64,000 nt of DNA from Deltaproteobacteria bacterium (GTDB lineage: Bacteria > Myxococcota > Kuafuiibacteriia > Kuafuiibacteriales > Kuafuiibacteriaceae). Numbering within the stretch: the stretch's first letter is position 1; each line of letters begins with the position of its first letter. The notes under the pieces were generated by a model. The model was not told the origin of the DNA and did no database searches. It saw only the letters and a program-made list of their open reading frames with translations. Both the position numbers and the translations under genes were made by a program. Below, in pieces: positions 26,227-35,011 of the stretch. Where the stretch lies: contig JADJPE010000005.1 of the NCBI GenBank assembly GCA_016713425.1, positions 2,604,001 through 2,668,000 on the forward strand, given 5' to 3'.

Positions 26227-26568
26227 ATGCAATTCCCGACTCAGATCTACGTTGCCACACAACCGGTCAACCTCCATCTCTCGTTCGATCGGCTCGCAGG
26301 TCTCGTGCGAGATGCGCTCGGCGGAGATCCACGCGCGGGCCACGCCTTCCTTTTCCACAACAAGCGCACGACGCATGTGAAGCTCCTCTGGCACGATGGA
26401 AGGTCGTATCGCATCCTCTACTGCCGCCTTGATCGCGGCCGCTTCCGGATCCCGATGTCGATCCCCGCTGGCGCCGTGCACGTCGAGGTTTCGTCGCGAG
26501 AGCTCGAGCTCATCCTCGAGGGCATCGACGACAAGCTGCTTCGTTTGGCGCGAAGAACTGTTCGCTGA
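26227..26568 (+). CDS. tnpB: IS66 TnpB (Orf2)
   Basis: Protein of 113 aa with the family pattern of SFDRLAGLVRDALGGDPRAGHAFLF and LLWHDGRSYRILYCRLDRGRF. GGGAGTGAGGG precedes the ATG. Confidence 0.92.
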   Translation: MQFPTQIYVATQPVNLHLSFDRLAGLVRDALGGDPRAGHAFLFHNKRTTHVKLLWHDGRSYRILYCRLDRGRFRIPMSIPAGAVHVEVSSRELELILEGIDDKLLRLARRTVR

Positions 26569-26623
26569 TGCAGGAAGATATTCAAGCAACACGAGATCGA
26601 CGGTGCCGATGACATAGGCGTTC

Positions 26624-28291
26624 ATGAGCGGCGTTCTGTGTGTCCGCTGCGTGCGCGCAGATGAAGAGAGACAGCGTCTCCACACCACCATTCTTCAACT
26701 GCGCGCCGAGACCGCGTCCCTCACCGCGCAGCTCAAGGAGATGGCGAAGGTCAACGAGCTTCAGGCCGCTGACCTCGCTCGACTGAAGAAGGTGATCGAC
26801 GGCCAGCGTCAGCCCAACCAACTCGAGCGCATCAACGAAGACTCGCTCCAGCTCGCCTTCGAGAGCGTCGTGAAAGGGCTCGAGAGTAGGCCGCTCGCAG
26901 AAGCTGCGGAGCTCGCGAAGGCTGCGGCGGACGCCCAACCGGCCGCCACGCCACCACCGAAGGGACCGCGCAAGGGGAACCGTCGTGAGCTCTGGAAGGC
27001 AGGGCTCCCTGTCATCGAAGAACGCATTGTGCCGGACGAGGTTCAGGCCTGCGGGGGTGCCGGCTGGCGTGAGCTCGAGCCCGAGGTCACAGAGCGCGTT
27101 GCATTTCGTCGATCGCGATTCGAGGTGATTCGTACGACTCGGACGAGGTGGGTGCGCGTGAGCGAGGACGAGGGCGCAACCAAAGGTCAGATCGTGGCAG
27201 CGCCGGTGCCGGACTGGGCGCTCCCCTCGATGATGGCTGACGCCAGCCTCATCGCCGAAGTGGTGATGAACAAGTACGGATTTGCTCTCCCGCTCCATCG
27301 CCAGGAGAGGATGTCCGGGCTCCGCGGATTCTCTCTCGCGCGTTCCACGCAATACGATTGGTGTGAGTACGGCGCGTTGAAGCTCGCGCCGATCGTGTCG
27401 GCCATGCATGCCGAGTCGATCTCCGACTCCTTCATGATCGCTACCGACGCCACGTCGGCACCCGTGCGCGTATCCGGAGGCACGATCAACTGGCACGTGT
27501 TCGTGTTCATCTCCGATGTGGGTCACATCTTCTTCCGCGCGGTGCGTCGCCACGATGGGGCGTCGATCGGCGCGCTGCTTCAGGGCTTCAGAGGACACCT
27601 GCTCTCGGACGCCTCCAGTATCTACAATGGACTGCATCTCGTCGGGATCCTCGAGCTCGCATGTTGGGCGCACGTACGTAGATACTTCTGGAAGGCGACG
27701 CTGACGGAGAGCACGTTGGCATACGAAGCGCTGTCGATTATCAGCACGCTCTTCAAGGTGGTCGCTGAGTCGAATCGCATCTCGAAGCTCAGCGAGCGTG
27801 ACGCGTTCCGTGTTAAACATGCTACGCCAATCGTGGACACGTTCGACGCGTGGATGAAGCAAGCAAGAACGCGCGCTGAGCCACGCGGCCGGATCGAAAC
27901 AGCGCTGAACTACGCGACCAACCTCCACGATGCGCGTCGAGCGTTCCTCGCAGATCCGCGCCTGAAGTTGCACAACAACGACTCGGAGCGCGAGCTGCGA
28001 TCGTTGAAGAAAGGGCTCGACAACTGGATGCACTTTGAGACCAAGGCGGGGCTCGAGGTCTACACCGTGTACCGCTCGTTGATCGCATCCTGCGCGCTGC
28101 ATCGACTCAATCCGTATGACTACCTCGAGGAGGTCCTTCGACTGGTTCGGCATTGGCCGGCCGATCGGTTCGTCGAGCTGGCTCCAAAGCACTGGCTCAC
28201 AACGCGGGCCGGCCTCGACGAACGACTTCGCAGAGTCATCCATCCTCCCTGGCGGCGACCCGACCCGGGTCCCATCATCAACGCTGCATAG
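26624..28291 (+). CDS. tnpC: IS66 TnpC transposase
   Basis: DDE transposase of 555 aa. A leucine-zipper-like N-terminus (LRAETASLTAQLKEMAKVNE), then MADASLIAEVVMNKYGFALPLHRQ, TDATSAPVRVSGG (first catalytic Asp region) and a C-terminal NNDSERELRSLKKGLDNW segment with the final Glu. It appears intact. Confidence 0.93.
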   Translation: MSGVLCVRCVRADEERQRLHTTILQLRAETASLTAQLKEMAKVNELQAADLARLKKVIDGQRQPNQLERINEDSLQLAFESVVKGLESRPLAEAAELAKAAADAQPAATPPPKGPRKGNRRELWKAGLPVIEERIVPDEVQACGGAGWRELEPEVTERVAFRRSRFEVIRTTRTRWVRVSEDEGATKGQIVAAPVPDWALPSMMADASLIAEVVMNKYGFALPLHRQERMSGLRGFSLARSTQYDWCEYGALKLAPIVSAMHAESISDSFMIATDATSAPVRVSGGTINWHVFVFISDVGHIFFRAVRRHDGASIGALLQGFRGHLLSDASSIYNGLHLVGILELACWAHVRRYFWKATLTESTLAYEALSIISTLFKVVAESNRISKLSERDAFRVKHATPIVDTFDAWMKQARTRAEPRGRIETALNYATNLHDARRAFLADPRLKLHNNDSERELRSLKKGLDNWMHFETKAGLEVYTVYRSLIASCALHRLNPYDYLEEVLRLVRHWPADRFVELAPKHWLTTRAGLDERLRRVIHPPWRRPDPGPIINAA

Positions 28292-28293
28292 TT

Positions 28294-28698
28294 TCATTCA
28301 TCGGGCATCGACGCGCGCAGCTCAGCGATGAGCCTGCGCGCTTCCTCGTGCCGCGCAGCAATAACCACATCGAGCATGGCCTGAATCACGGGATGGAGCG
28401 CGTCGTCGACGAACGCGTGTGTTGCCGTGATGGTCAGGAGGCGCTGGCGCGGCTTCCTGTGGAGCCCGGCCCCGTAGCGTTCGCAGAGCTCGGCCACGAC
28501 ATGTTGGAGCTCCGGCTCTGGGATCGAGATCTGCGCTTCGATCAGTGGTGCCGACCGACTGCACCGCAGCCCGAACGCCCGAAGAGTGCGGACGGCTTCT
28601 GGCGTCGTGAGACCCGCCGCTTCGCGGCTGCTGATGCGCGCTGCGACCTCGATCTCGGCTTGGAGTATCTTGGACAGGATTTCGTTCGAGCCGGCCAC
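28294..28698 (-). CDS. IS66 passenger protein
   Basis: GTG-started frame of 134 aa, convergent with tnpC and inside the right inverted repeat. It is mainly helical (NEILSKILQAEIEVAARISSREAAGLTTPEAVRTL) and has no recognised domain. The relic copy near 41 kb keeps its first codons, so it belongs to the element. It is not part of the usual IS66 gene set. Confidence 0.65.
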   Translation of the reverse strand: MAGSNEILSKILQAEIEVAARISSREAAGLTTPEAVRTLRAFGLRCSRSAPLIEAQISIPEPELQHVVAELCERYGAGLHRKPRQRLLTITATHAFVDDALHPVIQAMLDVVIAARHEEARRLIAELRASMPDE

Positions 28699-28874
28699 CG
28701 AGCGAGGTTGCCGCGGAGCGCGTCCGACGTCGATGCTCCATGCGTGCCCCGAGCGTAGACCTGGCCATCGCGTCAGAGGTCAGGAAGGTGCCGCGCCCAC
28801 GAAACCGGGGTCGCTGCCACGAACCGCGCTGGATGTCATGCGCCACGAGCGAACGTGGCGGACCGGTCAGTTAC

Positions 28875-29112
28875 GCACCTCGACGAGCGTCCCATACGAT
28901 CGTTACGGCACTGGTCACGAGCTGGCCTTACGATCGGTACGCCATCGCGATCACGACCAACGCATTCGTGGTGCGCACAGGCGAGATGCTGGACTCCGAC
29001 ATCGAGCTGAACGCCGTCTCTTTCCACTTCGTGCGTGCCGCCTCGGGTTGCAGCCTCGGCAACGAAGAGGTCGATCTCCAGAACAGGCTGACGCACGAGT
29101 TGGGCCGCCGTA
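28875..29112 (+). pseudogene. Fragment of a matrixin-like (M10) metalloprotease
   Basis: The plus frame reads AITTNAFVVRTGEMLDSDIELN, then DLQNRLTHELG, the pattern of secreted myxobacterial M10-type proteases up to the first half of the HExxH zinc site. It starts at the IS66 end and stops where an IS91 N-terminal fragment begins, so both ends are lost. Confidence 0.6.
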
Positions 29113-29270
29113 TCCTGCATCCGTCGCGCACCGCAGCTCGGACAAATCGCCCGCCACTTGCACGAAAAGGCCAGAGCATGCTCACGCTCGCATCGGTCGC
29201 AGAAGAGAAGGACGAACCCGCGTTCCAAGATCCCGCAGTCGAGGAATCCGCACACAACGCGCCATGAGCC
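29105..29270 (-). pseudogene. IS91-like transposase N-terminal zinc-binding fragment
   Basis: The minus frame reads GFLDCGILERGFVLLFCDRCEREHAL, then FSCKWRAICPSCGARRM, the N-terminal CxxC-type zinc domain of IS91/ISCR transposases. The rest of the gene is not attached: the frame runs into the protease fragment. Confidence 0.85.
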
Positions 29271-29309
29271 CGTTTCATGCCGTCACGGAAGGCCTCGGCC
29301 GGCCTGATT

Positions 29310-29594
29310 CTATCGTGCCCGCTGTCGCCAACTCCCCAAGAGCGACTTCCACGCGGCCGCGAAGTCGAGTCTCGAGAAAACTCCTGTGCTCGCCAGGGCC
29401 ACCAGCGCACCCAGGGCTGCGGCGGCGCCGAGCCGAAACGCGGCCCATCCGCCGAAGAGCTCGATGGCCAAACCTACGGCCAGGCCGGCGCCTGCACCAA
29501 ACTGGGCAACACGTCGATTCGAGTTCTTGATCGGCGTGAGGTGCCGCTCGGCTGGGGTGAGGTTCGGAAACGGATCGTTCGGGCCCATGGTCAT
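29310..29594 (-). CDS. Small membrane protein, last gene of the Asp23 operon
   Basis: Protein of 94 aa with two hydrophobic stretches (GAGAGLAVGLAIELFGGWAAF and LGAAAALGALVALAST). In Asp23/AmaP loci a small DUF2273-type protein often follows AmaP; position fits, sequence similarity is not certain. 13 nt downstream of the AmaP-like gene. Confidence 0.65.
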   Translation of the reverse strand: MTMGPNDPFPNLTPAERHLTPIKNSNRRVAQFGAGAGLAVGLAIELFGGWAAFRLGAAAALGALVALASTGVFSRLDFAAAWKSLLGSWRQRAR

Positions 29595-29607
29595 GCTCCT
29601 CGCGGTC

Positions 29608-30204
29608 TTAGGCGACGCGCACGGGTTCGGATCGGACGGGGTCGAGTTGGCTGTGCATCGATATCCGATCGACCGGAACGCCAGTGTGCCGCTCGAGGGC
29701 GGTCCGAATGCTGCGCGCGACCGCTTGGCTCAAGGCCGGGATCTCGGCGTCCGGCGATATGGCGACACGGCAGTCGACCACCCAGCCTTGTTTGTGGAGC
29801 GCCGCCTGACCGTCGGCCTCTCGGACGCCCGGAATGTCTTCGGCCGCGCGCACGATGAGACCCCGCAGCATTCGTCGAGAGATCGTCACCGTCATGGACG
29901 CGTAGGTGCCGGGCTGCGGCTCTCGCAGCAAAACACGCTCCGATTCTCGCGCCGCGCCGCCGCCCCCGGCCATGGTCAGACAGAAAAAGCCGGCCGCCGC
30001 GATCAGAACGCCCGTCAGCGTCCACGCCATGCGGACCGCCGTCGTCTCCTCGTGAAACGCCACCGACAGCTCGACGCCTCGCCAGTGCGCGACGGTCGGA
30101 CCGAGCAGGTACAAGGCCGACAAACCCACGAACACGCCGCAGGCCACGAGGGCCAGCCCGGTTCCACTGAGGATGAAGCCTCTGACCCAATCACGCATCG
30201 TCAT
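29608..30204 (-). CDS. AmaP-like alkaline-shock membrane anchor
   Basis: Protein of 198 aa with two N-terminal spans (FILSGTGLALVACGVFVGLS and AWTLTGVLIAAAGFFCLTM) and a soluble C-terminal domain resembling Asp23 (VTISRRMLRGLIVRAAEDIPGVREADG). In Gram-positive bacteria AmaP ties Asp23 to the membrane. Here it shares an operon with an Asp23 homologue five genes upstream. Confidence 0.72.
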   Translation of the reverse strand: MTMRDWVRGFILSGTGLALVACGVFVGLSALYLLGPTVAHWRGVELSVAFHEETTAVRMAWTLTGVLIAAAGFFCLTMAGGGGAARESERVLLREPQPGTYASMTVTISRRMLRGLIVRAAEDIPGVREADGQAALHKQGWVVDCRVAISPDAEIPALSQAVARSIRTALERHTGVPVDRISMHSQLDPVRSEPVRVA

Positions 30205-30269
30205 TCCCCATAGACCCGGTTCGTGCCGCGTCTTGTTCGCGGTCGTTTCGTGCTTGCGTGCTCATCTTC

Positions 30270-31022
30270 CTAGAACACGTAGAACAGCCCGAGCGTGACG
30301 CCCGTATTGACGGTCTGGCTTCCGAGAGATTTGCCTGAGCTCGCGATCGATTCGCTGCCAAACATCGCGGTCAGCGCAAGGCCTGCTCGAAGTCGCAGGT
30401 TCGACGACAGCTGATAGATGACGTCCCCGTATACGGCGGTCAGGCCCCCGACGGTGCTGGTGCTCTCTCGTACGGTTCGGGCCGTGCCGTCGACGACTGC
30501 GGTCACGGGGCGTTCGCTGGAGCCCAGGTACGCCCCGAGCCCGAGCCCGGGCGCCAGCGCGAGACGATCCGTGAGCTTGATGTAGTAGTGGCCCGTCGCC
30601 TCGAGCAGCCAGTCGGTCTCGGTTGCGATTCCATCGGGTCTTGCGAGGCTGTGGCTCAGGAAACCGAGCGAGCCGGCCACCTCAACGTTGTCCCAAACGA
30701 AGAACGCGAACGTCGGCGTGAACCTCAGAAACAGGTTCGTGTTGCGCTCACGTTGCCCGTCCACGACCTCGTTGCGACCGGTTGTCCACGAAAGCGCTCC
30801 ACGCGCGCCCACCGACCATTTGCCGGCCTGCACTTGAAGCACGGGCAGAGCCTCCGAGCTCGTCTGGTCCTCGCTCGGGACGCCCTCGAGAAACGGCATC
30901 GCGGTGTTCGGGTCCACGCGTCCTTCCTCGTAGTCCGAGAAAGGATCCGACTGCGCGATCGCGCCCGCCGAACACAACGATGCCAAGAAAAACGTCACAA
31001 GACCTGCGGCTTTTTTGTTCAT
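30270..31022 (-). CDS. Outer-membrane beta-barrel protein
   Basis: Protein of 250 aa with a signal peptide (MNKKAAGLVTFFLASLCSAGAIAQ), repeated amphipathic strands and a terminal phenylalanine (LGLFYVF), the signature recognised by the barrel-assembly machinery. Its ATG overlaps the stop of the OmpA gene (ATGA). Confidence 0.82.
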   Translation of the reverse strand: MNKKAAGLVTFFLASLCSAGAIAQSDPFSDYEEGRVDPNTAMPFLEGVPSEDQTSSEALPVLQVQAGKWSVGARGALSWTTGRNEVVDGQRERNTNLFLRFTPTFAFFVWDNVEVAGSLGFLSHSLARPDGIATETDWLLEATGHYYIKLTDRLALAPGLGLGAYLGSSERPVTAVVDGTARTVRESTSTVGGLTAVYGDVIYQLSSNLRLRAGLALTAMFGSESIASSGKSLGSQTVNTGVTLGLFYVF

Positions 31023-34000
31023 AATCGCGCCTCACTTGGTCGTCGCATGACCACTTGCACTTCGACTCGTCGATTCGTTGCCCGCCCAGTGCTCGTTGCG
31101 TTTGAGGCCACCGGCTCAGCAGGGCCCTTGCCGTCCGCCACCAGGAGCCTCGCCGGCACCTCCAAGGCGACCAGTCGATCCAGGACCGACTCGGCTCGAC
31201 GCCGCGAGATGTCGAGGTTTGCTTGGACCGAGCCTCGGTTGTCGGTAAAGCCCACCAAGCGGATCTGAGCGATGAGCTCTCGATTGGCGTTGATTGTTTG
31301 CGCGAGCTCCACGATCGACTGATTGCTCTCCGTCGCGATGTCCGTGGAACCGGACGCGAAATCGATGCGTGGCGTCAGCACGAGCTGATTTCCGACGCGC
31401 TGAACGCGCGTCAGGTTGTCCGGAACGGCAAAGCCCGGTGGCTTCGCTTTGACGGCGTCCATCGCCGCCGAAAAGGACTCGGTCGCCTTCTTCGCAAGCT
31501 CGGCCGCCCTCGGATAATCCTTCGCAGCCAAGGCCGTTCGGGCGGCGCCGATTGTGCGCTCGCCCTCGATGTAGACCTGGTAAGCCACCTCGGAGCATCG
31601 GTTCTTCTTGCAAACATCGAACAGAACCGCGGCGGCGCGAATCGCATCTTCGGCGGCCGCCTTCGTCTTCTTCACTTCGGCGTCGTCTTGCGCGCTGGAC
31701 ATCTTCTCGCTGTTGGCCTCGGCCTCCTTCGCCGCCTTGGCCGCGCGGGCCTCCGTCGCGGCATCCTCTGCGGATGCCTTGTCCTCTTCCGTGGCGCCGG
31801 CTTGTTTCGCTGCGGCGTCGGCCTTGGACCCGGCCGCAATCACGGCGGAGAACTCCTCCCCGGCGGCGCCGGCCAAGCGGGCGGTCGCTTCGAAGTTCTT
31901 TTCGTTCCAGGAGCTTCGGGCACGATTTAAGAAGCCCAGGCCCAGGTCAAACCGCTTCTCGTCACGGCTCGCCTCGTCGACCGCAGCGGCTCGATCTCTC
32001 AGGATCAATGCTTCGATCACCGCGCCGTAGGTCGCCCGCTGTCGGGACTGACCCTCTTGCTGCGCGGCTCTTCGCTGCGTCGCTGAGTTCGGGGTCGCGT
32101 TGAGCACGATGGCGGAGGTTCCTGGGGTGGTCGCCGGTGCGGCCCCGCGGTCGGTCGCTGGCTCGGATGACCTGTCACCTTGGGCTCGGCGGTCTGTTCC
32201 CATGTCCGTCGTGGGATCGTTGAGGCTCGCCAGGCGGGATGCTTCCGTGGTTCGATCGTCCGCTGATTGGCGAACGGCGAGTTCGAACTCCTTGGCCGCC
32301 GCGTCGGCATACCGCTCTGCGGCGATCCACTCGCGGGCACGCCAAGCGTTTCTGGCACGGTCGAGAAACTTGTCTCCGCGTTCGACCGCGTCTTGGCCGG
32401 CGTTCGTCTTGATATCGGCGGCGCGTTCGCGAAGGATTCGCGCATCCAAGATCCGCGCATGCGCGGCCTGAGTGGGGTCCGTGGAGGCTCGCGGGGTTTG
32501 CAGCACCAGCATTGCGTTCTCTGCGAGGTCGACCGCGCGATCGTACTCCTGGTTGTCGAGGGCCATCATCGCACTCTCGACCATGACGGTGGCGGCTTGA
32601 CGCCGGGTGGGGTCGTGCCCAGGGATGCCCAGGATTCGTCGCGAACGATCGACCGTCTGAGTGGCCGCGAGTTGCTGGCGAGCCGTCGATTCAGGTGCCA
32701 CTCCGCCTTCGGTTCGCCCGGGTTCGGCGACCATCCCTCTAGCATTTTCCACGCTGTCGATGGGCGCACCGTCCGTCGGACGGGCCGAGGCCAGTGCCTT
32801 GGCGCGAGCGGCTTCCGTGGTGTCCGCGGCGGCGGCGGTCGGCCCGGCGGCGGCGGTCGGCCCGGCGGCGGCGGTCGGCCCGGCGGCGGCGGTCGGCCCG
32901 GCGGCGCGGGCGCCCGCCTTGGGCGACCCCTTGCTCGTGGCGTCCTTCTTTGCGGTCTCAAGCTTGTCGATCGCCGCGATGGCGGCGTCCGCCATCTCTT
33001 TGGCGCGCACGAAGGCGGACCGCGCCAACCACTTCTCCGCGCTTCGAATGAGCGCCTCGGGTTCGGCGAGTGCGGGGTCCTTTGGGTACTTGCCTCGCGC
33101 ACGCGCGAACCTTGCTTCAGCCGCCTGGAGCCCGGACTCGGCATCTTTTCGGGCCTTGTCCTGCGCCGCCTTTTGGGCAAGCGCGGCTGCCTCGCTGGCC
33201 CGGTTCGTTGCGGCGGCTTCGCGCGCCTTTGCTTCGGCCGCCGCCAGCGCCGCCTTTTCGGTTCGCGCGATCTCCGCTTCCGCCAGCTGCTGAACCTGCT
33301 GGGCGAGGCGCTTGGCGCGCCCGAAATCCATGGCCCTAAGCCAAGCGTCCGCGCGCTCGAGCATGGCCTCTGCGCGATTGATCAACGTGTCGTCACCCCC
33401 TAGACCGGCGGCGCGGGCGATCGCGAGCTCTGCATTGGCGATGGCATCTTCGGCGAGTGCCTTGTTTGGATCGCTGACCGGGACGGGTCGCGGCGTGGCT
33501 GGCACGTCATCGTCCGTCCGCGCGGCTGCCCTTCGGCCTCCTAGCGTCGGGCGGCCTGTTCTCGACAGCGAAACCTCGGCTAGACACTGCTGCATTACTT
33601 CGTTGGCGCGAATGGCGACCTCGAAAGCACGGGACCAGTTCTTTTCGAGCAGAGTGCGTTCTGCCAACTCGATCATGGCCTCGACCTGCCTAAACTTCTC
33701 CGGACAGGCCTGATCTTGGCCATTTCCGAGTGCTCGTGCTCGATCCAGGTTCAGGTCGAAGATGGCCTTCTCCGCCCGGTCAGCGAGCTCGTTGTCCCGT
33801 TGGCCCGCTGCGACCGCGGCGACGGGGGCGTTGGCGGTCGGCACTGTGCGGGCAGATGCGGCGACTTGCGCCTCGCGGGCGGCGGCGGCGGCATCGGCCG
33901 CGGCCTTGGTCTCAGCGATGGCCTCGTCGAAGACACTCGCGGCGCGTTCGGACGCCGCACGGGATTCGGTGTGCAGTCCAAGCCTGAGCGACTCCACCGC

Positions 34001-34570
34001 GGCGTCGACGAGAAGCCGAGCCTCCTCGTAGCTTGCGTTGGCCTGGGTGGGGGCACCGACACGAATCGCAGCCGCCTGCCGCGCCCGAGCGGTGACCAGC
34101 GCTCGTTTGGCCTCGGCTTCGGCGCTCTGTCCGGAGGCCTCAGCTTCCCTGATCTGAGACTGCAACCCACTGACCTCGGCCTGAAGACCCATGACTTCGG
34201 CCCGCCCCGAGACTTCTTTCTGGAGTCGAGCGACTTCGGTCTCTAGCGCTTTCGTTTCTTCCTGGAGGATCTTGTCCGATGCTTCCGCTCGATCTCGGGC
34301 CGCCAGGTGCTGAGCGCTCTCATATTTCTGCGAAGCCAGATAGGCCAAGAGCTCGGCTCCGCGGGCGTCACCGCGCCGAAGCGCGTCGTCTGACTCGAGC
34401 ATTCGCCGGCGCGCCTCGGTGACGAAGTCCGGTCGATCCGCGTTGAGAACTTCGGTCTCCTCGCTGTCGAGGCGACTCGCGACACTCTCCATGAGCGGCG
34501 TGCGTGGCAGGGTCGTGCAAGCCGCGGTCAGGCTGATGCCCGCCACCAAAGTGGTCAATTTTGCGTTCAT
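31019..34570 (-). CDS. Giant DUF4398-repeat lipoprotein with C-terminal OmpA domain
   Basis: Protein of 1183 aa. Lipobox LTAAC (Cys18), then about 950 residues of alanine-rich helical repeats resembling several DUF4398 units (for example ARALGNGQDQACPEKFRQVE, NRAEAMLERADAWLRAMDFG, DRARNAWRAREWIAAERYAD). The last 120 residues are an OmpA peptidoglycan-binding domain (PRIDFASGSTDIATES ... LVGFTDNRGS ... RATNRRVEV). It could span the periplasm from the outer membrane to the wall. Overlaps both neighbours. Contains an 18-bp repeat. Confidence 0.88.
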   Translation of the reverse strand: MNAKLTTLVAGISLTAACTTLPRTPLMESVASRLDSEETEVLNADRPDFVTEARRRMLESDDALRRGDARGAELLAYLASQKYESAQHLAARDRAEASDKILQEETKALETEVARLQKEVSGRAEVMGLQAEVSGLQSQIREAEASGQSAEAEAKRALVTARARQAAAIRVGAPTQANASYEEARLLVDAAVESLRLGLHTESRAASERAASVFDEAIAETKAAADAAAAAREAQVAASARTVPTANAPVAAVAAGQRDNELADRAEKAIFDLNLDRARALGNGQDQACPEKFRQVEAMIELAERTLLEKNWSRAFEVAIRANEVMQQCLAEVSLSRTGRPTLGGRRAAARTDDDVPATPRPVPVSDPNKALAEDAIANAELAIARAAGLGGDDTLINRAEAMLERADAWLRAMDFGRAKRLAQQVQQLAEAEIARTEKAALAAAEAKAREAAATNRASEAAALAQKAAQDKARKDAESGLQAAEARFARARGKYPKDPALAEPEALIRSAEKWLARSAFVRAKEMADAAIAAIDKLETAKKDATSKGSPKAGARAAGPTAAAGPTAAAGPTAAAGPTAAAADTTEAARAKALASARPTDGAPIDSVENARGMVAEPGRTEGGVAPESTARQQLAATQTVDRSRRILGIPGHDPTRRQAATVMVESAMMALDNQEYDRAVDLAENAMLVLQTPRASTDPTQAAHARILDARILRERAADIKTNAGQDAVERGDKFLDRARNAWRAREWIAAERYADAAAKEFELAVRQSADDRTTEASRLASLNDPTTDMGTDRRAQGDRSSEPATDRGAAPATTPGTSAIVLNATPNSATQRRAAQQEGQSRQRATYGAVIEALILRDRAAAVDEASRDEKRFDLGLGFLNRARSSWNEKNFEATARLAGAAGEEFSAVIAAGSKADAAAKQAGATEEDKASAEDAATEARAAKAAKEAEANSEKMSSAQDDAEVKKTKAAAEDAIRAAAVLFDVCKKNRCSEVAYQVYIEGERTIGAARTALAAKDYPRAAELAKKATESFSAAMDAVKAKPPGFAVPDNLTRVQRVGNQLVLTPRIDFASGSTDIATESNQSIVELAQTINANRELIAQIRLVGFTDNRGSVQANLDISRRRAESVLDRLVALEVPARLLVADGKGPAEPVASNATSTGRATNRRVEVQVVMRRPSEARL
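32828..32905 (-). repeat. 18-bp tandem repeat encoding TAAAGP
   Basis: About four copies of an 18-bp GGCGGCGGCGGTCGGCCC unit, giving a GPTAAA linker repeated in the OmpA lipoprotein between two helical parts. Confidence 0.9.
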
Positions 34571-34998
34571 TGCGCGCTCCTTTCGGGGGTTGCCGCCAGC
34601 TTTGCGGTGAGCGACGTAACGACTACCTTCGTTTTTGCGTAGGTCGCCTGCGTGGCCGCAAGCGCGTCTTCTGCCTCCTTACGCGCGTAAAAGGCCTGGG
34701 CCGTCGATATCTGGCCTTCCACCGCGTCGAAGAGCAGGCGATCGTTCTTCTCGTTCGAGCCACGGTCGAGCTCGCCGAGCCACATCTCCGCTCGGTCGAG
34801 CTCGGTCGCCGTGAGCGTCGCGTAGCGACTCGTTCGGGCCTCCCGAAGGGCCCCGCGCAGCTCGAGCAGCCGCTGCTCCCGGTTCTGCAGGGGCGCGGTC
34901 TCGATTTCGGTCGATTGGTCCTTGGCATCGGCTTCGACGTGGGCACAGCCCAGTTCGGTGAAGGTCAAGGCCAGGGCGATTAGCATACTCCGTCGCAT
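34567..34998 (-). CDS. DUF4398-type lipoprotein
   Basis: Protein of 143 aa, lipobox TELGC, then one helical DUF4398 unit (LRGALREARTSRYATLTATE, LDRAEMWLGELDRG). It lies directly before the 1183-aa protein and its stop overlaps that start (ATGA). The ATG at 34998 is preferred because the signal peptide begins there and CGAATGC precedes it without a competing site. Confidence 0.8.
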   Translation of the reverse strand: MRRSMLIALALTFTELGCAHVEADAKDQSTEIETAPLQNREQRLLELRGALREARTSRYATLTATELDRAEMWLGELDRGSNEKNDRLLFDAVEGQISTAQAFYARKEAEDALAATQATYAKTKVVVTSLTAKLAATPERSAQ

Positions 34999-35011
34999 TG
35001 CATCCTCTCTT

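Larger units (their letters stand above)
25791..28874 (+). mobile_element. Complete IS66-family element with passenger gene
   Basis: Bounded by perfect 17-bp inverted repeats GTAACTGACCGGTCCGC (25791-25807 and 28858-28874). Contains tnpA, tnpB, tnpC and a convergent passenger ORF. The flanking 8 bp (CCATCTTC and GCACCTCG) differ, so no target duplication remains and the flanks were probably brought together by recombination. Confidence 0.93.
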
